Assembly: GCF_023065955.2 (NCBI RefSeq) | Contig: NC_079873.1 | Location: 95,580,128 to 95,644,127 of the forward strand | Direction: 5' to 3' | Length of the DNA stretch: 64,000 bases | Source of the DNA: Ursus arctos | Taxonomy: Eukaryota; Chordata; Mammalia; Carnivora; Ursidae | Shown here: positions 11,650-22,994 of the stretch, piece by piece | How positions within the stretch are numbered: position 1 is the stretch's first letter | Layout of the letters: every line of letters starts with the position of its first letter | Translations under genes and position numbers: made by a program | Notes under the pieces: generated by a model | Seen by the model: only the letters and a program-made list of their open reading frames with translations | Databases searched by the model: none | Told to the model about the DNA's origin: nothing

Positions 11650-11900
11650 TCTTATTTGTCAAGATCCACGTTAAATGCCACCAGCCATCCTTGATTTTCA
11701 CAACACAAAGCAATCTTTCCATTCTCATTGCTATGACATTTCCTCATTTTGCATGATATTTTCTACTTTATAGTGCCATAAATATGTGAAGGATCTCAAT
11801 CATCCTGTCAATTCCTTAAGGTTAGAATCTATGTCAGCTAACGTTTTTCAGTCCTCCAACACAGAACTCATAGTAAATACTAATTTGATGTTAATTATAT
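11650..11900 (+). repeat. L2 LINE 3'-end relic
   Basis: 'aattccttaaggttagaatc' followed by 'cagtcctccaacacagaact' and 'catagtaaatactaatttga' matches the L2 3' end order (stop-gap 'cttgagggcagggac', 'cccagcacctagcac', 'tagtaggtgctcaataaat'). The upstream 'gttaaatgccaccagccatc' fits the preceding L2 segment. Diverged. Confidence 0.6.
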
Positions 11901-11904
11901 GCAT

Positions 11905-12925
11905 GCATTAAATTTTATCTCAAGTATGTCCTTATACCTTGATTTCTGCTGTTCTAATATTAAATAGTCATTAACATAGTCGTATGGAAAAATAATATAG
12001 TTAGAATGTAGAATATAGTTAATATCTTTCCTCTTTTTTTCTTTTAAATTTCTTGCAATAAGCTTAAGGCAAAGACAAGAATGCACATAGTTCTTGATTG
12101 AACTCTCAGATGAATACTTGAAGATCCAGAACTTTTGCTTTTGATTAAAAAAATCCATATGTCTTTTGTAAAATACATTTGGTGGTAAAGTTGACATGTG
12201 TTTATGGAAAAGAAAACCATGCTTATATTCTTCCCTTAAGGGTCATTCCACCCTTGCATGGAAGTAGGCCACATTGGCACCTCGAGGCAGAGCGAAATAT
12301 ACAGAAAAAGTCTTTGAAGTCAAGAAACCTATTGGACACTAACATGAAATCAGAATTATGTCATATAAACAATAGACGGGATGCTGTTGACAGGATATAT
12401 GGATTTCTTTTGAAAATCGGGTCTCTTTATCAAAAGCAAAAATAACAAACATGCGTTCTGTAGAACATCTGACTTAGATTAAAACTGTCAGTGTAGGCAG
12501 ATACCAAGTATAATTTATCCTTATATGAAATGACAAGTTTCTTTCCTGTGAGATCATTGACATTCCCATACAGTTTGATCACATATCAGAATAATTCACT
12601 ACATTAGTTATATTTTCCAAATTTTATAGTATATTGAGCTTGTTCTTTTTACAAAACTGTTTGGGTGCTGTTGGACAGTGAAAAGATAGATGGGATGTGA
12701 TCCCACTCCTACAGTCTACTGACAGCCAAAACTGTCATGCAGGTGTCATAACAGGATACATGATGGGATAGAGGTGAGTGGGGGAAATTTTTACATGGTC
12801 ACTATAGTGTGCAAATATTGTTCTGATCCATATATCAGATTTATGTTTGATTTCACATTATATTACACAGATATGAAGCCTGTTGATCAAATATTTGTTT
12901 ATGTTATGATTTTATCATTATAGAT
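11905..12925. other. Unassigned AT-rich intergenic DNA
   Basis: Two overlapping short frames (11,895-12,197 minus, 100 residues; 12,179-12,445 plus, 88 residues) were examined. Both have composition typical of AT-rich non-coding DNA and no recognised domain. No exon is claimed. Confidence 0.35.
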
Positions 12926-12929
12926 CTCG

Positions 12930-13900
12930 ATGTAAATTGTTTTTCTTTTCTACATCCCCAGGACTTATTTATTTCATAACTGGAAGTTTGTACCTTTTGA
13001 CTCCTTCAGCCATGGCAACCACCAATCTGTGCTCTGTATCCTTGAGTTCGTTTTTCATTGTTGTTACTGTTAACTATAGATATGTGAGGTCATACGGTAT
13101 TTTTCTTTTTCTACCTGACTTCTTTCACTTGGTCAGGGCCCTCAAGTTCCATCCATTTTGACACAAATCACAGGATTTCATTGCTTCTTATGGGTGAGTA
13201 ATATACAATTATAATAAATATATGTGAATGACCATTTGAGTACTTTAAGCTCACCTGGCTCAGACCTGCCTTTAATCCTTTAAAATGTAGACAGATATGA
13301 ATGCGTGAGTGCACACGGATGAACCAGGATCACATACATTTCTAAGGTCTGTATAATTATATATTTTCTTTATTCATTAATTTGTCCTCAGATACTTCAT
13401 TTTCATCTGTTATTATAATGTTGCAATGATCATGGTGTTGCAGATATGGTTTTCAGATTGTGACTTCATTTCTTTTTGAAAAGTAGCTCAAGGTAGATCA
13501 TATGATGATTCTCATTTCAGTTGTTTGAGGATTTCATACTGTTTTCTATCTTCTTGTGCCGATGTGCATTCCCACCAGTAGTGTACAAGGGTTCTTTTTT
13601 TTTTTTTTTTTAGACATCTTCAGCTACACTTGCTATCTTTTGTCTTTTGGCTAAGAGCAATGTTAGAAGATGAGAAGTCTTATGGTTATTTTGATTTGGA
13701 TTTCCCTCCTGGTTAGCCTTGTCGAGCACCTTTTCACATACAGCTTGGGTATTTGTATGTCTTCTTTGAAAAAATATCTATTTTAAGTGGATCTTTTTGT
13801 TATTGTGTTTTATACGTTCTTTATTTGTTTTAGCTAGTAACCTCTTATGAGATAGATGATTTGCCTCTCACATGTATCTTTAAGAATAAAGAATCTTTTA
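12930..13900 (-). mobile_element. Old L1 LINE 3' part, minus strand
   Basis: The plus strand shows L1 3' UTR and ORF2 C-terminal landmarks in reverse: 'agatatgtgaggtcatacgg' (3' UTR), 'agttccatccattttgacac', 'cattcccaccagtagtgtac' and, near the right end, 'tagtaacctcttatgagata'. It is interrupted at 13,211-13,351 by the duplicated segment also found at 7,260, and contains a T-run at about 13,595-13,612. All reading frames are disrupted. Confidence 0.8.
13211..13351 (-). repeat. Copy B of the duplicated segment, inserted in an L1
   Basis: Reverse complement of 7,260-7,396 at about 92% identity with one 4-nt insertion. It lies in the middle of an L1 landmark ('gtgagtaatata...attttctttattcatt'). 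A direct repeat resembling ataaattata (left 'atacaattata', right 'tataattata') borders it and may be a TSD. No poly(A) is visible at either end. Confidence 0.75.
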
Positions 13901-14048
13901 TAATGTTTTCTTACTTTAAAATCTGTATAAAAGTATTACTTGAGAATTAGAAGATACAACAAACTGAATAACCACTCCATCTCTGAGCAAACCTGCATCA
14001 TTCATCTAACCTGCAAGCTGAATTATTTTAAATGCCAGTTTTATTGAG

Positions 14049-14242
14049 GTGCCTGGGGAGCCCAGTCGATTCAGTGTCTGCCTTTAGTTCAGGTCATGAT
14101 CCCAGAGTTCCTGAGTCAAGACCTGCATCAGGCTCCTTGCTCCGTGGGGAGCCTGCTTCTCCCCCTCCCTCTGCTGCTCCCCCTGCTTGTGCTCTCTCAC
14201 TCTCTCCGTGTCAAATAGACCAATAACATCTTTTAAAAAATA
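14049..14242 (+). mobile_element. Can-SINE (SINEC)
   Basis: Head 'gtgcctggggagcccagtcg', body and a degraded tail 'caataacatcttttaaaaaa'. Imperfect flanking duplication: 'gccagttttattgagg' on the left and 'taccgattttactgggg' on the right. Divergence of head, tail and TSD points to an older insertion. Confidence 0.88.
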
Positions 14243-14259
14243 CCGATTTTACTGGGGTA

Positions 14260-14890
14260 TGTGTTTGCATCTATATTTTCCTGTATTTCTGTCTGTACGT
14301 GCACATGCAGGAATTATATCACTAGACATGTCCTCTTTTCTAACCTGATTTTCTATTTAAAAATATGTGGACTTTTAAAATTTTGACCAACAGATTATTG
14401 GTTTAGTATTCTCATTCCTGATTAGGAATATCTGATGCTGGATATGGAAATCCTTAGTCTTTTGCACAATGTTTAATTTTATTTTATTCAATATTCCCGT
14501 ATTTTTGTGTGTGTGTCCTTGTAATTTTTAGATATTGCTTGTGCTTTTATTGTTATCAACCACATGGTTATTATCCTCATTATCACTAATGTTTATTGAA
14601 TACTTATTACATGCCTGCTACTACCTAAAGATTCATGTGCATTCTCATTTAGTGTCTTCAGAAAAAACATTAATGTCGAAATGATTACCTTGTCTGCCTG
14701 CTGTAGAAGAGGAGGTGCTTTCTAGTTTCTAGGCTCAACCACTACTGATAGGGCTTATGGTATTGCAAGGAAGTAATGATTGTGGTCTTACTTCAAGACA
14801 AGTTGTTTTCAAAGTAAAAACATTAAGCATGGGTAAAAAAGTCACTTAGAAATGAAGAAAAGTACATTCCGTAATGATTTTAAGGATGTT
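14260..14890. other. Unassigned intergenic DNA
   Basis: 14,330-14,560 resembles degraded L1 3' sequence on the minus strand (pyrimidine-rich, 'ttctcattcctgattaggaa'). A MIR/L2-like piece, 'attgaatacttattacatgc', lies near 14,595. Neither could be assigned with confidence. Confidence 0.3.
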
Positions 14891-14896
14891 CTGGAG

Positions 14897-15088
14897 GGGC
14901 ACTTGTGTGGGTGCAGTTGGTTAAGTGTTTGAATCTTGGTTGCAGCTCAGGTCGTTAATCTCATGGTCTTGGGATCAAGCTAGGTGTTGGGCTCTGTGCT
15001 CAGCACGGAATCTGCTTGAGATTCTCTCTCCCTCCTCCTCTTCCGTTCGTGCTCTCAAAATAAATAAATAACCTTTAAAATAAAAAAG
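14897..15088 (+). mobile_element. Can-SINE (SINEC), older subtype
   Basis: 'gggcacttgtgtgggtgcag' head, then 'gtttgaatcttggttgcagc', the longer-head subtype, with CT body and 'aaaataaataaataacc' tail. Near-perfect TSD: 'aggatgttctgga' at the left and 'aagatgttctgga' at the right. Confidence 0.9.
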
Positions 15089-15169
15089 ATGTTCTGGAAA
15101 GTTTAACGATAATAGTACAATATGAAGTAGATAAAACATAGGCCAAACCATATAGTTGCGAAGAACATC

Positions 15170-15370
15170 TTAGGTTTGAATCCTGGTTTTACCATAAGTT
15201 AACTGTATGACCTTAAAGAAACTACTTGACATCTGTATTGATGAATTTCCCCAGATGTAAAATGGGGAAAGTCAAAATACCTACCTCATGTTATTTTTAT
15301 AAGGATTAAGTTAATTTTATCATGTAAAGCCCTTTGAAAGGTACCTGAAATATCACAAGGTCTCAAAGCT
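15170..15370 (+). repeat. MIR SINE relic
   Basis: 'gtttgaatcctggttttacc', 'aactgtatgaccttaaagaa', 'ccccagatgtaaaatgggga' and 'tacctacctcatgttat' follow in exact MIR order, followed by 'gtaaagccctttgaaa'. Near full length. Confidence 0.88.
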
Positions 15371-15549
15371 AATTACACTTTATGCTGATGGAATTACGAC
15401 GTGAAGTAAAAGCAGAAACACTCATCCCAATAGATCACAGCCTATGAGAGAACAAGGAGATAATAAATGTGTGTGTATGCTCTGAATAACACAATAACTT
15501 TGATATTACACATGTATTCAGTTTATATTTTTACAAACCTAGTTCTATT

Positions 15550-16135
15550 TATTTAATTTTAATGTTAGTACCTGAGGTATGAGGAACAGATTACCAAAGA
15601 TGTCCATACTCTATTTCTTGGAAACATTATGATGCAGTATATCTTAAAAGTGACTTCAGATGTAATTAATTTATGGACCTTGAGAGAGGAAAATTATCCT
15701 GGATCATCCAGGTACGTGCAATCTGATTACATGAGGTCTGAAAAGAGGACAGCATTCTCTGGGTAGAGTAAGAAAAATGTGGTAAAAGCGCCAAAGACAT
15801 ATAGAATTTAGGAAAATTTTAAGTATGAGATTGACTTTACAGTGCCTTTGCTGATTTTGAGATAGATGGGTCCATAGGACGAGGCTGATGGTCAGCAGGG
15901 AAATGAGGACCTCAGGTTTACAAATGCCCGGAACTGGAATGTTGGCAGAAAACAATCTAAATGAGGTTGGAAGCAAATTTTTCCTGGGGCCTCCGCTCCC
16001 AGTAGGAGCCAAGTCCACTGCTTTGATTTGATGCTGTGTGACCCTAAATGGAGTCCTATTTGATTAGATCCTGACCCATGGAAACTGAGAGATAATTAAT
16101 GTTTTAAGCTGCTAAATTTGTGATATGTTGTTACA
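15550..16135 (+). mobile_element. MaLR-type LTR
   Basis: Landmarks in order: 'tgacttcagatgtaattaat' near 15,652, 'gattatcctggatcatcc'-like sequence, a long middle with 'tttgctgattttgagatag', then 'aactgagagataattaatgt' and 'taagctgctaaatttgtgat' close to the 3' end. These match MaLR LTRs of the same general type as 21,860-22,215. Probably a solo LTR. The middle open frame on the minus strand (15,704-16,018) is not a gene. Confidence 0.7.
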
Positions 16136-16139
16136 CATC

Positions 16140-17560
16140 AAAAGAAAATATGGTCCCCTGATATTTTTATCAAAATTGAATAGATCACAAAGTAAATCTC
16201 AATGAATTCTCCAGAGTAAAAACAGCATAAATCAGCTTCTGTACCACAAATCAATAAAACTAGAAATAAATTTAAATTAAGATAAAGAATGCCCAATGGC
16301 TTGAAAATATTCATAATGATATACAAAACTCTGTCCTTAAATAAAGTTGGTCAAAGAGAAAAGCTAAACCTTGTTTAAGAATATTGAAAAACGATATTTT
16401 TGGATAATGAGAATGTTACATGCTTATAAATGTGGGATTGGAAAAATCTGTAGTGAAATGCATATTAAAATCCCGAATCATCTGCATGAGGGGTTCACAG
16501 AATGAATCAGTATCCTGACTCAAGGAAAGTAGAAAGACAATAGAAGAGGAATTAGATGTCAATACAATTGGATAAATAAATTTGAAAGGAGAGAAATGAA
16601 CATTTATGAAGAAGTTGATTTTAAATAATAAGCCATACAAATGTTAAAGCTAATGATCTGATAATCAATAAATGAGGAAGGCTAAAAGAAGCATGCATTA
16701 AGAATAAAAGAGGAGAAAATAACCACAAGAAAAAGTGTTTTTTTTTTTTTTTTTTTAAAGATTTTATTTATTCAACAGAGAGACAGCCAGTGAGAGAGGG
16801 AACACAAGCAGGGGGAGTGGGAGAGGAAGAAGCAGGCTCATAGCGGAGGAGCCTGATGTGGGGCTCGATCCCATAACTCCGGGATCACGCCCTGAGCCGA
16901 AGGCAGACGCTTAACCGCTGTGCCACCCAGGCGCCCCCACAGGAAAAAGTTTAAAATCATATATTCTGTATCTTTTTTCTTATAAAATTTAAAACCAGGG
17001 TGAATATATGCAAATATTAATTTCCGAATTGGCTCAATAAGAGAGAAAGGCTTATGGAAACATTACCCATGGGCAGAAGTGAGAAAGCCAGTAAAACTTA
17101 TTAAGCCCATAGAGTTTCCCTGGAAAATTCTTTCACACATTCAAACAAAATATAGTTGTTATTGTTATTTATATTGTAGCAGACAATAGAGAAAGTAGGG
17201 AAATTCTTTTTCTGGAGCCAGCACTTTCTTAATAACAAAACATGATAGTTAAAAATAGAAAAGTATTGACAGTGTTTAAATTGAAAACAGGTGTGAACAT
17301 CTGAAGTAGGTTTTTGATAAACAGAATTTAAGAGTATAATAATTAATAAAAGAACTTAAACAAGTAGACTTTATTCTAGTAATAGAAGACAGTTTAATAT
17401 TATATAATCTGATGATATTTATGATAGTAATAACTGATACAAAAAATAAAAATAAAGTATACATTCATTTGTACAGATGTGAAAAATCATAAAATTCAGT
17501 AACTATTATACATAAAAAATATAACAAAATACTAATAGATTCCTCATTAATGTAGTAGCC
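16140..17560 (+). mobile_element. Old L1 ORF2 relic, plus strand, split by a SINE
   Basis: 'accacaaatcaataaaacta' followed by 'gaaataaattta' matches the L1 ORF2 endonuclease region. After the SINE at 16,737-16,938, 'agtttccctggaaaattctt' and 'ctggagccagcactttctta' fit the beginning of the reverse transcriptase region. Frames are fully degraded. The A-rich strand composition agrees with plus-strand L1. Ends are approximate. Confidence 0.6.
16737..16938 (-). mobile_element. Young Can-SINE (bear-type), minus strand
   Basis: A poly(T) tail at about 16,738-16,756, then 'aaagattttatttattcaac', the reversed bear-type body and head ending 'gccacccaggcgccccc'. TSD of 12 bp with one mismatch: acaagaaaaagt at 16,725-16,736 and acaggaaaaagt at 16,939-16,950. 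Confidence 0.94.
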
Positions 17561-17569
17561 AGCATCATT

Positions 17570-18070
17570 TTTTAATTGAAGTATGTTTAAGATACAGTGT
17601 TCTATTAGTTTTATTACCCAGTGCTCATCTCATTGAGTACACTCTTAATCCCCTTTATCTATTCTTTTGTTTCTGACTTACTTTATTTTTTTAAATTTTC
17701 ACATATGAGTGATATCGTATGGTATTTGTCTTTATTTGTGTGAATTATTTCACTTAGCATCATACCCTCCAGGTCCATCCATGTTCTTGTAAATGACAGG
17801 ATCTCATTCCCTTTTCTGGCTGGGTAATATGCCATTGTCTGTGTGTATTCGTGCATCCATCCATACATGTATATGAGTTCTTTATCCATTCATTTGGAAC
17901 TGTACACCTGTGTCACTTCCACATCATTGCCTTTCTAAATACTGCAATAAACATAAGGGTGTGTATACCTTTTTTAAAGTAGTGTTATCATTTTCTTTGG
18001 ATAGATTCCCAGGAGTGGCATTACTGGATCATATCGTAAATCAGTTATTATTTATTGAAGGAACCTCCAT
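17570..18070 (-). mobile_element. Old L1 3' end, minus strand
   Basis: Reverse L1 3' UTR and ORF2 end: 'acatatgagtgatatcgtat', 'aggtccatccatgttcttgt', 'ctggctgggtaatatgccat', 'aataaacataagggtgtgta', ending with 'gaaggaacctccatcc' where a second L1 begins. The two share orientation but the 3' UTR landmarks occur twice, so they are two separate insertions. Confidence 0.85.
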
Positions 18071-21000
18071 CCTCTTTTCTTTCTTTTTGTTTTCATTACA
18101 TTTCTATTTAATTTCTAGTCAGTTAACATACAGTCTAATATATGCAGTATAGTGATTGAACACTAACATACAGCACCCTGTGCTGATCATTCCAACTGCA
18201 CTCCTTAGTACCCATAAACTGTTTCACCCATCCCCACACCCACTGCCCCTATGGTAACCATCATTTTGTTCTCTACAGTTAGAGTCTCTTCCTTGGTTTG
18301 TCTCCCTGTCTCCTTTTTCTCTCTTTGCTCTTTTGTTTATTTTCCACAAAAGAGTGAAATCATATGGTATTTGTGTTTCTTTGCTTTATTTCACTTAGCA
18401 TAACACTCTAGTTCCATCCATGTCATTACAAATGGCAAGATTTCATTCTTTTTTATGGCTGAGTAATATTCCATTGTTTACATGTAACATAGCTTCTTCC
18501 TCTTTTTTTTTTTTTTTTCAGTATACCACATCTTCTTTATGTATTCATCAGTCAGTGAATATTTGGGCTCCTTCCATAGTTTGGCTGTTGTTGGTAATGC
18601 TGCTATAAACATCGTGGTACATGTACCCGTTCGAATCTGTATTTTGTATCATTTCAGGACATACCTAGTAGTGTAGTTTGTTGATCATAGGGTAGTTCTA
18701 TTTTTAACTTTTTGAGGAACCTCCATACTCTTTTCCAGAGTGGTTCCACCAGTTTGCATTCCCACCAGCAGTACAAAAGGGTTCCCCTTTCTCCACATCC
18801 TTGCCAACACTTGATTTTCCTAGTGTTGATATTAGCTGTTCTGGTAGGTGTGAGGCAGTTTCTAATATTGGTTTTGATTTGTATTTCACTGACAATGAGT
18901 GATGTTCAGCATCTTTTCATGTGTCTGTTAGCCATCTGTATGTCTTCTTTGGAAAAATGCCTGTCCATGTCTTCTCCCCATTTTTTATTGGATTATTTCT
19001 TTTTTGCATGTTCAGTTTTATGAGTTGCTTTTATATTTTGGATAGTAACCCCTTGTCAGTTATGTCATTTGCAAGTTCTGAAGGTTGCCTTTTAGTTTTT
19101 TGGTTGTTTCCTTTGCTGTGCAGAAGGTTTTTTATCTTGATAAAGTCTTAGTAGTTTATTTTTGCTTTTGTCTTTCTTGCCTTAGGAGACATAAATTCAG
19201 TAAGAAGGAGCTGTGGCCGAGGTAAAAGAGGTTAATGCCTGTGTTCTCCTCTAGGATTTTGGTGCTTTCCTGTTTTACATTTCGGTCTTTCATCCATTTG
19301 GAATTTATTTTTGTGCAGTGTGTAATAAAGTTGTCCAGTTTCATTCTTCTGTGTGTGTCACTGTCCAGTTTTCCCAACACCATCTGCTGAGGAGACTTTT
19401 TTCCATTTCTTTGTGTTGTCTTCAATTTCTTTCATCAATTTTTTAAGACTTTTCAGAGTACAAGTCATTCACTTCTTTATTTAAGTTTATTCCTGTGTAT
19501 TTTATTAATTTTTGGTAGAATCATAAATGGGATAGTTTTCTTAAATTCTCTCTCTGATGCTTTATTATTGATTTATCGAAATGCAACAGATTTCTGGATG
19601 TTGATTTTGTATTCTGTGACTTTACTGAATTTACACCCATCAGTTCTATCAAGTTTTTGGTGGAGTCGTTTGGGTTTGCTGTATAGAGTATCACGTCATC
19701 TGCAAATAGTGGAAGTTGGACTTCTTCCTTGCTGATTTGGATGATTTTCTTTTCTCTTTGTTGTCTCATTGCTGAGGCTAGGACTTCCAGTGCTATGTTA
19801 AATAAAAGTGGAGAGAGTAGACATCCCTGTCTTGCTGTTGACCTGTTATTCCCCTTTAAATATATTAGCTGTGGGTTTTTCATATTTGGCCTCTATCGTG
19901 TTGAGGTATGTTCCCTCTATCCCAACTTTGCTAAGGATTTTTATAATTAATTGATGTCGTATTATGTCAAATACTTTCCTGCGTCTATTGAGAGGTACAT
20001 ATGTTTCTCATCTTTTCTTTTATTAATGTGCTGTATGATGTTGATATGATTTGCGAATATTGAACCACCCTTGCAGCCCAGGAGTAAATCCCACTTGATA
20101 ATGGTGAATGATTCTTTTAATTTTACTGTTGGATACGATTTGCCAGTACTTTGTTGAGAATATTTGCATTCCTATTCATCAGGGATATTTCCCTGTAGTT
20201 CTCTTTTTCATTGGAGTCTTATCTGTTATTGGTATTAGTGTAATGCTGCCCTCCATTTCTATTGTTCAGAATAGTTTAGAGAAGAATAGATATTAACTTC
20301 CTTAAATGTTTGGTAGAACATACCTGTGAAGCTATCTGGCCCTCAATTTTTGTTTGTTGTGAGTTTTTTGATTACTGATTCAAATTTTTTTCTTATCAGA
20401 TTAAATTTTATTGCTGGTTATTAGTCTGTTCAATTTTTCTATATTTTCCTCCTTAAGTTTTGGCAGTTTTTATGTTTCTAGGAATTTAACCATTTCCTCC
20501 AGGTTGTCCAATGTGTTGGCATGTAGTATTTCCTAATATTCTAATTGTTTGTATATCTGTGGTGGTTTTTGTTATTTCTCCTCTCTCACTTGTGATTTTA
20601 TTTGGTTCCTTTCTCTTTTCTTTTTGATATGTCTGGCTAGAGGTATATCAATTGTATTAATTTTTTCAAAGAATCAGCTCCTGCTTTCATTGATCTGATC
20701 TACTATTTTTTAAATTTCTCTTTTTTTCTGCTCTAATTTTTATTATTTCCTATCTTGCACTGGCCTTAGGCTTTGTTTCTTGTTCTTTTTCTATCTCCTT
20801 TTGGTATTTTGTTAAAAATCTTTCCAGATTTTTTTCTTGTGGTTGACTTCTAATTTCATGGTGTTTGTGCTCAGAAAATATGCGTGGCATGATTTCAGTA
20901 TTTTTGTATTTATTGAGGGCTGTTTTGTGACCTGATGTGTGAGTAATCTGGAGAATGTCCCATGTGAACTTGAAAGGAATGTGTCCTGTGGTGTTTTAGG

Positions 21001-21446
21001 ATGAAATGTTCTGAATATATCTGTTATCTCTCTCTGCTCCAGTGTGTCATTCAAGGCCCTTGTTTCCTTCTTTTGTTTCTTTATTAGAAGATCCGTTCAT
21101 TGATATGAATGGGTGTTCAAGTCCCCTATATTGTGTTATTATCCATTAGTTCCTTTATGTTCATTATTAATTGTTTTATATAATTGGCATAAATATTTAT
21201 AATTTAAAATTTTCTTGTTAGATTATCCTCTTTATGACTATACAGTGCCCTTCTTTATCTGTTTTTACAGTCTTTTTTTTAACCTCCATTTTGACTGATA
21301 ACAGTAATGGTGTTTTCTTTTGACCTCCATTTGGATGATAAATATTTCTCCATCCCCTCATTTTTAATCTTCAGGTGTGTTTAGGGCTAAATGTAGTCTC
21401 TTGCAGGCAGCATATAGATGGGACTTATTTTTGTTTTGTTTTGTTT
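18071..21446 (-). mobile_element. L1 LINE, minus strand, 5'-truncated, ORF2 decayed
   Basis: A pyrimidine-rich tail at 18,071-18,095 is followed by 3' UTR ('tagtcagttaacatacagtc'), ORF2 C-terminus, reverse transcriptase and endonuclease-side sequence. The minus frame at 19,521-19,883 keeps the RT signature [19 protein letters not shown] and the catalytic FADD at 19,695-19,706. The frame at 19,156-19,425 follows downstream. Stops and frameshifts interrupt ORF2. ORF1 and the 5' UTR are absent. At its 5' side it meets a minus-strand SINE at 21,447. It is younger than the fragment it abuts at 17,570-18,070. Confidence 0.92.
19521..19883 (-). pseudogene. L1 ORF2 reverse transcriptase fragment
   Basis: A 120-residue frame within the decayed L1. 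Residues 18-38 carry the conserved block [19 protein letters not shown]; residues 60-63 are FADD, the metal-binding motif of the polymerase active site, followed by ILY and the 'DSTKNLIEL' helix. An intact ORF2 is about 1,275 residues, so this is under a tenth of it. The neighbouring frames lie in other phases, so no active enzyme is made. Confidence 0.9.
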
Positions 21447-21633
21447 TCGAACGATTTTATTTATTTGTCAGAGAGCACAAGCACAAGCATAAGCAGGGGG
21501 GAGCAGCAGGCAGAGGGAGAAGCAGAACCCCCGCTGAGCAGGGAGCTGAATGCAGAGCTCCATCTCAGGACCCTGGGATCATGATCTGAGCCAAAGGCAG
21601 ACACTCAAGTGACTGAGCCACCCAGGTACCCAC
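21447..21633 (-). mobile_element. Can-SINE (SINEC), minus strand
   Basis: 'cgaacgattttatttatttg', 'cagagagcacaagcac', purine-rich body, 'gggatcatgatctgagccaa' and head 'ctgagccacccaggtaccc'. It sits at the 5' boundary of the L1, and no clean TSD was found. The plus-strand open frames across it (21,375-21,589) come from the purine-rich body. Confidence 0.92.
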
Positions 21634-21859
21634 TGCAACAGTTTCTAATATGATTAGGGAAAAGACAATGATCTTGGACCTAACCAGTATTGTCTAAACC
21701 ACTAAAATAAGAATATTTTTTTGGAAGTGGCATAATTACCATTATTTTCAGATCATTGTATATGTAGAATATCCAAGAGAGGCTGAAAAAATTAGTATGA
21801 GCAATATGAGAATTCAGTAAAGTATTTGTTTACTGGTTTGTAGTGTGAATTTTTACTAC

Positions 21860-22215
21860 CAAGAAAGCATATTTTGAAGGCCTGAACCCCCAATGTGACT
21901 GTAGTTTGATTTAGGATTTAAAGATGTAATTAGAGTTATATAAGGTCATAATAATGGGGCTCTGATATGATAGGATTAATGTTCTTATTAGCAGAGACAC
22001 TGAAGAGCTTGGATATGCTCTGTTTCTGTCATGTGCACCAATAAGTGGTCATGTCAACACACGGTGGGATGATGATGCCCTGTAAGCCACCAGCGGAGGT
22101 CTTAGAATGAGCCCCACTTTACTAGCATCCTCATCATGGACTTCCTAGTCTCCAGAACTGGTTAGAAATTAAATTCTGTTGTTTTTGTGACCCAAGCTGT
22201 GGTACTTAATATGAC
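21860..22215 (+). mobile_element. MaLR-type LTR
   Basis: Landmarks: 'gaaggcctgaacccccaatg', 'gatgtaattagagttatata', 'gttcttattagcagagacac', 'actttactagcatcctcatc', 'acttcctagtctccagaact', 'ttctgttgtttttgtgaccc' and 'tgtggtactt' at the end. This is the typical order for an MLT1/MST-like LTR. The element is solo. Confidence 0.8.
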
Positions 22216-22489
22216 ATTCTGAGCTAATAGAGTCACCAGTTTTGGTAGACAAAATCAGTAGGATTCTCATATTGTAGGTACGTGTTTGTATGTTGCATGT
22301 TTCCTCCTCCTTTATATATGTTACATATATGACTTTATAGCTCTCAAATAATTTATTACATACTTCTTAAATACACAATGTGTATTAGAGTAATACTGAT
22401 GAAACTACTGAATAAAATCTGATTAGAAATTTTTATAGTTTGTAATTATGGTTTTATAAGTATTAAGTTCAATTAAAACCTGAAGGGAT

Positions 22490-22990
22490 AGAGTTCCCCA
22501 TTTACATACACGCATAATCTGATCTCATTCACAATAGCATCAAAAACATTAACAATACATGAAATTGGAAAAATGAATAGAACCTGTAGGAATAATCTGT
22601 AACACTTACCTAAAGTACAAATAAAATATATGTCCTTTTCTCAGATTTGAAATAGAACAACTCCCTGGCAGTTAACTACTACATAAATGCAATCTCAATC
22701 AATGTTTAAATAGTGTGCTTCTGTATCATGGAAAAAGTTTGCATGGATGAATAAATATATTGTAATATACAGAGAACTTCAGAAAAGAGGAAGCAATAAA
22801 GGGCATTGCCTTACCACATATTAAAACTTTCTATAAATCTAAGGAGTAATTAAAGCATTGTGTGGTTGTCTTAGAAATAGAACAGCAACTTCCTCTATGT
22901 TGTTAGGTATATAAAAAATTAGGTATCCAATGAAATTTATCATCACAGTTCAACCATTTGTAATAATGATTAAGCCCTTTGAAGACCATT
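22490..22990 (+). mobile_element. Old L1 ORF2 relic, plus strand
   Basis: 'tctcattcacaatagcatca' plus 'aatctcaatcaatgtttaaa' and 'gagaacttcagaaaagagga' resemble the ORF2 connection region of ancient L1s ('cccatttacaatagca', 'atcccaatcaaaatcccagc'). It is strongly diverged and the ends are uncertain. Confidence 0.55.
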
Positions 22991-22994
22991 AAGA

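Noticed and set aside
12179..12445. 88-residue plus-strand frame overlapping a 100-residue minus-strand frame
   Set aside because: Both have AT-driven composition and no recognisable motif; the overlap on opposite strands argues for chance.
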